Assembly (NCBI GenBank): GCA_032119595.1
Contig: JAUMBQ010000006.1
Span: forward strand, 992,001-1,056,000
DNA from: JAGIBJ01 sp032119595
GTDB taxonomy: Bacteria; Actinomycetota; Thermoleophilia; Solirubrobacterales; Solirubrobacteraceae
DNA length: 64,000 nt
Direction: 5' to 3'
Positions 49,183-57,400 of the stretch are shown piece after piece. The position numbers were made by a program, and so were the translations under genes. Under the pieces are notes generated by a model. The model did not search any database and was not told where the DNA came from. It saw nothing but the letters and a program-made list of their open reading frames with translations. The number at the start of each line of letters is the position of its first letter. Positions within the stretch are counted from its first letter, which is position 1.

Positions 49183-50889
49183 ATGAGTCGACTGGTCACA
49201 CCAATCGCTCTTATGTTCTCTTCTCGTCGCCTCCGCACCCTCTTCGTCCCCACGGTCATGGTGCTGCTCGGCATTACGGCGTTCGGAATCGTCGCGGGGC
49301 TGCAGGCGCGGTCGGATCGGGCGCGCGCCGCCCAGAGCCTCGTCGGGAGAATCGAACTCGCGGCCGAGCGCCTGGCGGTGCAGCCACACATCGTCGCGCC
49401 TTCGCAGGGATTCACGCTCGAGATGGCGGAGGCAAGCGCGGCCCGCTACCAATCCGCCATCCGACGTGACCTGGCGACGCTCCGCGCCGGCCAGCCACCT
49501 GCCCAGCTTGCCGGGGTCTCGGCCACGCTCCGAGAGAGCGACGTGGTCGTGGCCCAGCTCTTTGCCGCGATTCGTGCGCAGGGCCGCACGGCTCCAGCCG
49601 ACGATCCGACCACCGTCCGCCAACTGCAACTTCAGAAGGCCTCCGGCCTGAACCTCGGGCGCCTGACCGACCTCTACATCGCGCGAGCGAAGACGGCCCG
49701 CCTCCAGGCGACCATCGGCACGCTGGCCACCGTGCTCTCGCTCCTCGCGATCTTTGCCTTCTTCTACTTCCGGTCGGTCCGTGAACAGGTCACCATCGAG
49801 CAGCTCCTCGCGGAGAACCAGAAGCTTCTGGCCGCCAGCCGCGATGACGCCCTGACCGACGCGCTCACCGGCCTGAGCAACCGGCGAGCCCTCTCGCTCG
49901 ACTTGGCCGAACTCCTCCGCACCACCACCACCGACGACGTCCTCCTCGCCCTCTTCGACCTCGACGGCTTCAAGCAATACAACGACACCTTCGGCCACGC
50001 CGCTGGCGACGAGCTCCTCACTCGCCTCGGCCGCGCACTCCGCACCGCCGCCGAAGCGCTCGGCGCCCAGGCCTATCGCCTCGGCGGCGACGAGTTCTGC
50101 CTCGTGACCCAACTGGGCGACGTGCCGCCAGCGGACCTCATCGCGGCCGCCCGCGAGGCGCTCAGCGCGGAGGGCGACGGCTGGACCATCAGCGCCTCCG
50201 TCGGCGCGGTGCAGGTCCCCACCGACGCCGCCGATGTCGAAAACGCCTTGGTGCTCGCCGACGAGCGGATGTACGCCGACAAAGCCGATCGCAAGGGACA
50301 ACCGTCGACGCTCCAAGCGCTCTCGGCCGGCCTCAAGGCACGCGCAGCGAACAGCCCGACCGGTCCGGTGTCAGCGATGGCGACCGTCGTCGCCAAGCAC
50401 CTCGGGCTTGCAGCCGAGGAGACCGAGACCGTGCGGGTCGCCGCCGACCTCCACGACATCGGCAAGAGCGCCATTCCGGACTCGATCCTCGCCAAGCAGG
50501 GCGAGCTCGACGACGACGAATGGGCATTCATTCGACACCACACCATCACCGGTGGCCGGCTCGCCTACGCCGCGCACGCCCGCGCCAACACCGCCGCGCT
50601 CGTGCGCTCCAGCCACGAGCACTTCGACGGCAGCGGCTACCCCGATGGACTTGCCGGCTCGGAGATCCCCCTCGGTGCCCGCATCATCGCCGTGTGCGAC
50701 GCCTTCAACGCGATGACCTCCGAGCGCCCGTTCCGCACGGCCATCCCGTTGGCGACGGCCCTTGGGGAACTCGAGGCCTGCGCGGGATCCCAGTTCGACC
50801 CGGAGGTCGTTGCCGCATTCCTGGACAGCGACGCGGGCATCGCCGTGGCGCGGCCGGCCACCATGCCGACCTCTGCGACGCCTCGCTAG
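49183..50889 (+). CDS. Membrane GGDEF + HD-GYP-type cyclic-di-GMP protein
   Basis: 568 residues. Two membrane helices (LFVPTVMVLLGITAFGIVAGL; TIGTLATVLSLLAIFAFFYF) flank a roughly 140-residue extracytoplasmic helical sensor. The GGDEF domain has the intact YRLGGDEFCLV site and the DALTGLSNRRAL start, and no RxxD inhibitory site just before it. The C-terminal HD domain has LHDIGKSAIPD, IRHHTITGG and SSHEHFDGSGYPDGLAG: the GYP motif is present, but the usual His-His-Glu reads Ser-His-Glu, losing one metal ligand. It may make and/or break cyclic di-GMP. The start at ATG 49183 is uncertain; ATG 49213 is possible. Confidence 0.9.
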   Translation: MSRLVTPIALMFSSRRLRTLFVPTVMVLLGITAFGIVAGLQARSDRARAAQSLVGRIELAAERLAVQPHIVAPSQGFTLEMAEASAARYQSAIRRDLATLRAGQPPAQLAGVSATLRESDVVVAQLFAAIRAQGRTAPADDPTTVRQLQLQKASGLNLGRLTDLYIARAKTARLQATIGTLATVLSLLAIFAFFYFRSVREQVTIEQLLAENQKLLAASRDDALTDALTGLSNRRALSLDLAELLRTTTTDDVLLALFDLDGFKQYNDTFGHAAGDELLTRLGRALRTAAEALGAQAYRLGGDEFCLVTQLGDVPPADLIAAAREALSAEGDGWTISASVGAVQVPTDAADVENALVLADERMYADKADRKGQPSTLQALSAGLKARAANSPTGPVSAMATVVAKHLGLAAEETETVRVAADLHDIGKSAIPDSILAKQGELDDDEWAFIRHHTITGGRLAYAAHARANTAALVRSSHEHFDGSGYPDGLAGSEIPLGARIIAVCDAFNAMTSERPFRTAIPLATALGELEACAGSQFDPEVVAAFLDSDAGIAVARPATMPTSATPR

Positions 50890-50947
50890 CGATCCGCGCC
50901 GACCGGGACGTGGCCTGCGGCAAGCTCCCCACGACGCCAACGTCCGA

Positions 50948-50999
50948 CGGTGAGCGGCCAAATGATGTTGTCCTGGCAGCACCATTTGGCCGCTCACCG
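50948..50999. repeat. Dispersed hairpin repeat, loop TCCTGG
   Basis: CGGTGAGCGGCCAAATG arm and CATTTGGCCGCTCACCG, diverged inner stem; 59 nt after the GGDEF/HD-GYP stop. Confidence 0.9.
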
Positions 51000-51053
51000 C
51001 CGCTCGCCCTTGGCGCGACGCAACTCTTCGCTCCGGTGCGGGTTCCACCCCGC

Positions 51054-52586
51054 ATGAGTCCCATCTCCACCCACTTCTTGCGGCGTTCCGCTGCAGCGCT
51101 GTTCGCAGCGGGCGCCCTGACTGCAGTCGCTGCGACCCCGGCGCCTGCGGCTGCGGCTCAAGCCGCGCCGGTCATCGAGCCAACCACTGCGATGGCGTTC
51201 CGCGACGTCCCTTTCGACGACGGCTGGACCCTGTTCAACCACCGAAGGTCGCTGATGCGTGCCGACGGATCGTTCGGATATTTCACCCTGCGATACGCGG
51301 TGCCACACGAGACGATCCCGCTGGAACTCGTCACCTTCGGCGGCCCGGTCCCCGCTGGCCAGTTCCGGAAGGGGAGTGTCCTTGGCGCGCCCGGTGGCAC
51401 ACTCCCGACCCCCGGCTACACCGCCTCGGGAATCGAGGGTTACGACTGGGTCTTCGACGATGCGGAATGGCGGCTCCCCAAGGCCGGCGAGATCGCTGAT
51501 CCCTTTAGCGGCTGGGTGCCTTCAGAGCCGTCGCTCATCGCGATCGACGACCGCGGCCGAGTCGTGAAACGCACGTCGCTTGATTTCGGCCCGCGCACGT
51601 TCACCAAACAACTCGTGCCCACGGGGCGCGGCCTGCGCGCGATCGTCCGCGTCACCGATCGCGGCCTCGACGTTTACCGCTCCAGCGGGAAGCACGTCGC
51701 GCACCTCTCGCAGTTCCAAGAGTTCCGCGCGGTGCTTGGGCGCAAAGATGGCTCCCTCCTGTTCGGCGGCTGGCCCGACCCCGAGGCTGGCCTGCCATTC
51801 GCTCAACGGATGCGACTCGCGGACGGACTGATGCGACTGGACACCCGCGGCAAGGTTCGTCAGGTCCGCGACGCAAAGGGCAAGCTCGTCACCGGCGACC
51901 CGATCGCTCAGACGCGCCTCGGGGTGGTCTTGTCCGCCGTCGATTCGTACGTCCGACCGACCGTCCGGGTGCTCTCCGACCGCGGTCGCATCACCGAACG
52001 GAAGCTGACCCGCCTTCGGTTGCCGTGGTCGCAGGAGTGCCTTTCGCGACGTGAAGGTGTGCGGCTCGACTGGGCGACTGCCGGCTCAGCCGGCGACCCG
52101 ATCATCGGCGTCACCTGCTTCCGAGGCGGCGACCGCACGGAGGAGGAGTTCGGCTCCTTCACCGTGGGCCTCGATAGCCGCCTGCGTGCCCGTTGGGCCG
52201 TTGAGGGCTCAGCCTTCCGCGGCTCGCCGTTCCCCCTCGTCGGCACCGACGGCCGGCTCTACGCCACGTGGTTCCGCAGCGAGGCCAACCAGCGCTCCAA
52301 CTACGACCTGCTTGGGTGGCGCGAGCCCGGTGCCGGGCAACCGCGCCGCGGACGTGTCCTCTCCGTGCGCGCGGACAAGGACGGCGCGGTCGTCGTCATC
52401 GCCTGCCGCGCCACCGAGGGAACGGTGTGTTCCGGCACGGTCGCACTGCGTCGCTCGGGCGGCGGCACCACCACGCTCCCCTATGCGCTGCGCGGTCGGC
52501 CGGGGCAGGACGCCGCTGTGATCCGACGGCACTTCGACGACGTCCCGCGCGGCATCGGCCGGCTCCGCGCAACGCTGACGCGCTGA
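51054..52586 (+). CDS. Secreted protein, paralogue of the gene at 16911-18473
   Basis: 510 residues, family not recognised. A signal peptide (SAAALFAAGALTAVAATPAPAAAA) leads a beta-rich region with repeated charged turns (VYRSSGKHVAHLSQFQEFRAV, VRVLSDRGRITERKLTRLRLP, SDRG, VGTDGRLYATW) like a propeller. The C-terminal roughly 75 residues with the Cys pair IACRATEGTVCSGT and LPYALRGRPGQDAAVIRRH closely match the end of the 16911 protein. Three other Cys lie in the middle. The start is ATG 51054; no good ribosome site is seen. The next gene starts 17 nt after the stop, so they are probably one operon. Confidence 0.82.
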   Translation: MSPISTHFLRRSAAALFAAGALTAVAATPAPAAAAQAAPVIEPTTAMAFRDVPFDDGWTLFNHRRSLMRADGSFGYFTLRYAVPHETIPLELVTFGGPVPAGQFRKGSVLGAPGGTLPTPGYTASGIEGYDWVFDDAEWRLPKAGEIADPFSGWVPSEPSLIAIDDRGRVVKRTSLDFGPRTFTKQLVPTGRGLRAIVRVTDRGLDVYRSSGKHVAHLSQFQEFRAVLGRKDGSLLFGGWPDPEAGLPFAQRMRLADGLMRLDTRGKVRQVRDAKGKLVTGDPIAQTRLGVVLSAVDSYVRPTVRVLSDRGRITERKLTRLRLPWSQECLSRREGVRLDWATAGSAGDPIIGVTCFRGGDRTEEEFGSFTVGLDSRLRARWAVEGSAFRGSPFPLVGTDGRLYATWFRSEANQRSNYDLLGWREPGAGQPRRGRVLSVRADKDGAVVVIACRATEGTVCSGTVALRRSGGGTTTLPYALRGRPGQDAAVIRRHFDDVPRGIGRLRATLTR

Positions 52587-52603
52587 CCCGCACCCAGGGC
52601 CCG

Positions 52604-54346
52604 ATGTCCCGACGCACGCTCTCGGCCCTCGCGGCCATCCTCGTCCAGCTGGCGCTGCTCGCCGCAGCGCCGGCCGCTCGGGCCACCGAGTTCGGGCTCT
52701 CCGATCAGCAGGCCGTGACCTGGTCGGATCCGCGCGTTCGCGGACTCGGGCTGCGGCACGCGCGACTCATCATCCCGTGGGATGCCGCCACCTCCGAGCC
52801 GGCGCGCGTGCAGGCCTGGCTCGACGGCGTCGCGGCCGCCGGCCTGCAGCCCCACATCGTGTTCGGGCTGCTCCGAACCGACCGTTGCCCCAGCGCGCCA
52901 TGCGTCCTGCCGACCCGCGAGCAGTACCGAGCGGCGGTCGATGCGTTCCGGACCCGTTGGCCGCAGGTGACGACCTTCACCACCTGGAACGAAGCCAACC
53001 ACTTCACGCAGCCGGTTCGTCGACATCCGGAGGCCGCAGCGGCCTTCTGGGTCGAGCTGGCGCAGGCGTGCCCCGGCTGCACGATCGTCGGCGCCGACGT
53101 GCTCGACTCCAGCGGCTACGTGCGCTGGCTCGAGCGGTTCAAGAAGGCCGTGCCGACCCTGCCGCGACTGTGGAGCATCCACAACTACGCCGACGCGACC
53201 TACGGCTCCAGCGTCGGAACCGACAAGGTGCTCTCGATGGTGCCCGGCCAACTGTGGGTGGAGGAGACGGGCGGCATCGTGTCGCTGCGCGACGACCAGG
53301 GGCGGCCGACGTTCAGCGCGAACGAGGCCCGTGCCGCGGCGAGTATCGACCAGGCGTTTGCGATCGCGAGGGCACGCCCGCGGATCACGCGGATGTACCT
53401 CTACCACTGGAAGGCGCACACCCTCCTGGACACCTTCGACGCCGGGCTCGTCCGACCCGACGGGACCGCACGCCTCAGCCTGCTCCGCGCCGCCGAGAAC
53501 ATCAAAGCCGCGACGGGGGCGCCGGTCGGGCGGTCCGCGACCCCGCAGGTAACGGTCGCCGCAAGATGGTCGACTCGGCGCGGCGCGTTGCTGCTGACGC
53601 TTCGCTGTCGTGCCGCGAGCGGCACGTGCCGCGGGACGGCGACCGTCACGGCCGAGACCCGCCGCGCCCCGTCGGCCCTGCGGACGACGCGGCTCGCGAC
53701 GACCCGCACCTACCGGACAACCCGGGGGCGCCGCAGCGTCACGCTCAGCATCGCGGTGTCACGGGCGACGCGCTCACGGATCCGAGCTGCGTCGAACCCG
53801 CGACTAAGCGTTGCACTCCGCGCCACCCAACCCGAGGCCGCCCGCGGAGACCTCGCGCTGCGGCTGCCAAGGCCCTTGCCCCAGCCCCAGCCGCTTCCGC
53901 GTTTAGCCCGGCTTGCTCGCGGGTGCCGGCTTCTGCCAGGGCCAGCGGCCTTCGAGTTCGACCTCGAGCGAGAAGGAGAGCGCGGTTCGGATCAGCACGA
54001 TGCCCGCGAGGACGGCCACGGACTCCAGCGAGGGGGTCACCGCGACCGTGCGGATGATGTCGGCGGCCACCAGGATCTCCAGTCCGAGGAGGATCGCCCG
54101 ACCGACGTCCTGCCGCAACGCCCGGTAGAGATCGACGCCGCTGCCACGCCGACGAATGGCGCGGACCGCGGCCCACAGCATCCCGACGACGATCACCGAC
54201 ACGCCAAGGCCATCAACGGCCTTGCCAACGACCTCGACCGTTTCCTCAAACTCCACCCCGCCAACGTAGCGGCGACCGCCACAACCAGCGGGAAACGGCG
54301 GGACTCAACGGCCCGATCGGCGGTGAACGGCGGTGAACGGCGGTGA
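52604..54346 (+). CDS. Secreted glycoside-hydrolase-like protein (clan A), doubtful C-terminus
   Basis: 580 residues as an open frame. A signal peptide (LAAILVQLALLAAAPAARA) is followed by a TIM-barrel domain (about 25-310) with TTWNEANHF (acid/base Glu after Asn) and WVEETGGI (likely nucleophile Glu), the clan-A pattern of GH5/GH39-like enzymes. The target glycan is unknown. A beta domain (about 325-415) has two Cys (LTLRCRAASGTCRGTATV). After about residue 420 the sequence turns to non-protein-like text and runs through the whole antisense DUF1622 gene to a TGA in the hairpin at 54344-54346. A frameshift near 53830-53900 is likely; one neighbouring frame stops at about 53906. Treat the true end as unknown. 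Confidence 0.7.
   Translation: MSRRTLSALAAILVQLALLAAAPAARATEFGLSDQQAVTWSDPRVRGLGLRHARLIIPWDAATSEPARVQAWLDGVAAAGLQPHIVFGLLRTDRCPSAPCVLPTREQYRAAVDAFRTRWPQVTTFTTWNEANHFTQPVRRHPEAAAAFWVELAQACPGCTIVGADVLDSSGYVRWLERFKKAVPTLPRLWSIHNYADATYGSSVGTDKVLSMVPGQLWVEETGGIVSLRDDQGRPTFSANEARAAASIDQAFAIARARPRITRMYLYHWKAHTLLDTFDAGLVRPDGTARLSLLRAAENIKAATGAPVGRSATPQVTVAARWSTRRGALLLTLRCRAASGTCRGTATVTAETRRAPSALRTTRLATTRTYRTTRGRRSVTLSIAVSRATRSRIRAASNPRLSVALRATQPEAARGDLALRLPRPLPQPQPLPRLARLARGCRLLPGPAAFEFDLEREGERGSDQHDAREDGHGLQRGGHRDRADDVGGHQDLQSEEDRPTDVLPQRPVEIDAAATPTNGADRGPQHPDDDHRHAKAINGLANDLDRFLKLHPANVAATATTSGKRRDSTARSAVNGGERR
53903..54256 (-). CDS. DUF1622-family membrane protein
   Basis: 117 residues. Three hydrophobic helices (VSVIVVGMLWAAVRAI; ILLGLEILVAADIIRTV; LESVAVLAGIVLIRTALSFSL) and the DLYRALRQDVGRAILLGLEILVAADIIRTV signature identify DUF1622, a family of unknown function. 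The C-terminus EVELEGRWPW is typical. It starts at GTG 54256 with a TACGTT box 6 nt upstream. Its full length is antisense to the open frame of the glycoside-hydrolase gene, but this strand is clearly the coding one here. Confidence 0.92.
   Translation of the reverse strand: MEFEETVEVVGKAVDGLGVSVIVVGMLWAAVRAIRRRGSGVDLYRALRQDVGRAILLGLEILVAADIIRTVAVTPSLESVAVLAGIVLIRTALSFSLEVELEGRWPWQKPAPASKPG
54263..54268 (-). promoter_or_regulatory. -10 box TACGTT of leaderless DUF1622 gene
   Basis: On the minus strand TACGTT lies 6 nt before GTG 54256. Confidence 0.55.
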
Positions 54347-54350
54347 ACGG
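54321..54350. repeat. Threefold 10-bp tandem repeat in a hairpin arm
   Basis: Three exact copies of CGGTGAACGG extend the 5' arm of the next hairpin, apparently a local slippage duplication. Confidence 0.85.
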
Positions 54351-54393
54351 CCAAAATATGTTGCCCTGACAACAGAATTTGGCCGCTCACCGC
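54340..54393. repeat. Dispersed hairpin repeat, loop CCCTGA
   Basis: GCGGTGAACGGCCA arm and TGGCCGCTCACCGC; 96 nt after the stop of the large PKD gene (minus strand). The last copy in the window; none was seen in the remaining 9.6 kb. Confidence 0.9.
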
Positions 54394-54488
54394 CCCAGGC
54401 CCGCCGACATCGCGGCCAGCGCCGACCCCAAGGCCCGCCGACGCCGAAGCCAGCGCCGACGCACCGCCGACGCTGCGAGTTCGTGGCG

Positions 54489-57400
54489 CTAGCGGGCGCC
54501 TCCGAGGTAGACCACGTCTTTGCGGGTTGCGGTGCCTTGGAAGCGGCGGCCGATGACGCTGACGCGAAGCTCGCCCTTGGGCACCTTGGCGAAGTCGACG
54601 GACTGGTCGGTGCCGGCGCTGCGCAGGAGGGTCACGGCGCCCTTGCGGCGGCCGTTCGCGGCGCCGCTGATGCGGATCGACCAGCCGCGCACGAACGCGC
54701 CGCCGCTCTTCCACGTGACGCGCAGCTTGCCGCCGGCAAGGCGCTTCACGACGACGTTGGTCGGCTTGGCGGTGGTCGACAACGACTGCGGTCCGGCCGA
54801 GGCGCGCAGGCCAGCCTTCACGAGCGCAGCGCGAGCCGGGCCTTCGACCCCAGCCTGATCGGTGCCGGTGACGCTCACCGCCACGGCGTCGCTCGGATTC
54901 ACGTCCGGGATCCGCACGGTGTGCTGCTTCGCATCGAGGATCAGCAGCTTCTTGCGCTGCGTATGCGCGATCCGCACGAGCACACGCCACTTCTTCGGCT
55001 GCGCGCCGCCACCCGTACCGGGCACCCAAGAGGCGAGCACGCCGGACGAGCTGCGGCGCAGCAGCACCGAGGCCGGCTGCGCCGGAGCGGGCGGCGGCGG
55101 GGCCGTGTAGGTCGCCGACGCGATCTTCGTGGACGGGAGCCCGTCGACGGAGATCGTCGCGTTGATCGTGCGCTTGCCGGCCTTGCCGCCCTGAGGCGTG
55201 AACGGCACGGAGCCGGTCGACTTGGCGGTGTTCACGATCTGCGTGCCGGCCTGCGCCCCGACCTCGGCGAGCGAGACGGTCTCACCGGGCTGCAGCGCCG
55301 GGCGAATGTTCCAGCGCAGCGTGCGCGCGCGACCGGAGCCGCCAACCGAAACGCCGAGCGTGCGCTCGGGCGCGGGCAGCGCCAGGTCGACCTTGGTGAC
55401 CCGCGAGGAGCCGGCCTGCTCGACGACCCACGCCTTGCCGCCGGGCGGAGCCTTCCACAGGATGGTCGTGGTCTTCAGCTCCTGGTCGACCTTCACGAGC
55501 ATCTGCTTGGTGAGCACCTCGGAGCCATCGGCGGGCGTCGAGAGGAGCACCTCGCCGTCGGCATTGAGGATCGACACGCGCGGCGGAGCCGTCGCGCCCG
55601 TGACCGTCATGAGGGCCTTCTCCTGCTTGGCCGGAACCCGCAGCAGGTGGCCTTCCGGACCGGCGAGCAGCAGGCGACCGCGCAGCGCGTCGGTGCGCGG
55701 AGCCTTCGTGCCGGCGCGGACCGCGAGCGGCGACGCCGGAGCATCGGCCGGGCGGGCTGTGCGATACGGCGACAGATCGCAGCCCCAGAAGGCTTCCGCT
55801 CCGCCGCTCCAGCGAGCGCCGAAGCCGCCGCCGACGTCAATGATCGGAATCTCGCCACATGCGCCAAAGCCCGTGCTGGAGACGGTCATGTGCCCGCCGA
55901 AGAGGTCGTAGTCGCTGCCGGCGAGCGTCACGCCAACCGACGCGTCGGCGTCGATGTTGAACGCGTTGGCCGTGAGCCAACCCCGCAGGAACGCCCGCGC
56001 GTAGCCGATCTTGAAGTTCGCGTTGATCCCGCCGCCGAGTTCGAAGAACCCGTTCGACGTGAACTGCGCAAACCCGGTGGCGAGTTCGAAGTCGGCGACC
56101 TTCAGCTTGCCCGTGAGCGCGAACAGGTAGAAGTTCGCCTCCGGGCTCGGGAACCGCAGGCGCAGGTCGCCGTCGACCGAAAGCACCGTCTTGCCCTTCA
56201 CCGCAGGCCCGGCCGACAGCGTGACGCCAGCGGTCAGGTCGAGCGGGTCGACCGAGATGCCGGCACGCAGCGCCTGGAGGTAGATCGCCTGCGCGATCGG
56301 CTGGTTGAGCCCGGCGACCGACGCGTTGATCGACTTGAACCGGTTGCGCTGAATCGCGAGCGACGCGCTCACCGTGATCGCCTTCGGCGTCGGCAGCGTG
56401 AGCGTCGCTCCGCCCTTCCACAGATCCTCGAAACGCGAGTACACGAACGACAGCTCGCCGAACGTGAGGCTGCCGATGGCCAGTTCGCCCACCTCGATCG
56501 AGAGGTCGTCGAGCTGCACGCCGCCGGTCGCGGTCACGCGGATCGTCGCCTCGCCAGTGAAGCCTCCGGCGACCGACGGGAGCCCGACGGTCACCGTGAT
56601 GGTCGTTTCGCCCGCGTCGGGGAACTTGAGCGTGACGGCGCCAGTCAGCGGGAAGCCGGCGAGTTCCGCCGCCTTCGGCGTCTCGAGCGTGAACCCGTCG
56701 CTCGCGAGGTCGGGCAGGCTCACGTTGAGCGCTCCCGAGAACAGCGGCAGGGTGATGTTCGAGCCGGACGCCTTCAGCGAGGTGGCCGCGTTGGAGCGCA
56801 GCGAGCCATCGGACGTGTCGAGCACCACGGCCCACGGCGCCGCGGCACCGTTGAAGCCCGTCTCAAGCGTCTTGCAGTCATCGTCGTCGCAGTCCGAGAA
56901 CGGACGCGGCGTCGGCCGGTCGCCCGTTGCCGGCGCCAGGCGCATGCCGTTGAACAGCAGCGACCGCCCGGTGACGACGTACAGGTCGCCCGCCGACGGG
57001 CGTTCCACGGAAGCGACGCACCCACGTAGCTGCACGTTCTCGAACGTGACCGTGCGCAGCGACGAGTCGCCGATGCAGCCGGCCGCGATGTCGGCGGCCG
57101 TGCGCACGATCGTGGCCTTCGTCGCCTCGGCCGTGTTGCCGTAGGTGTCGGTGACGCGCACCTTGACGGTCTTGCGGCCAGCGGAGTCGAAGGTCGCGGT
57201 GACCTTGGGATCGCCGCCGGTCGGCGTCTCGAAGGTGCCGTCGTCGTCGAGGTCCCATCGATAGGAGACCGCGGGGTCGAAGTTGTTGCCCGTCGAACCC
57301 GTCGCGTCGTATTCACCGTCGACCGAGGCGCTCGTCAGCGGAAGCTCCGCCGGACCGGCCAGCACGGCCGTCGGCGGCTCAATCGGGTCGGGCTTTACGT

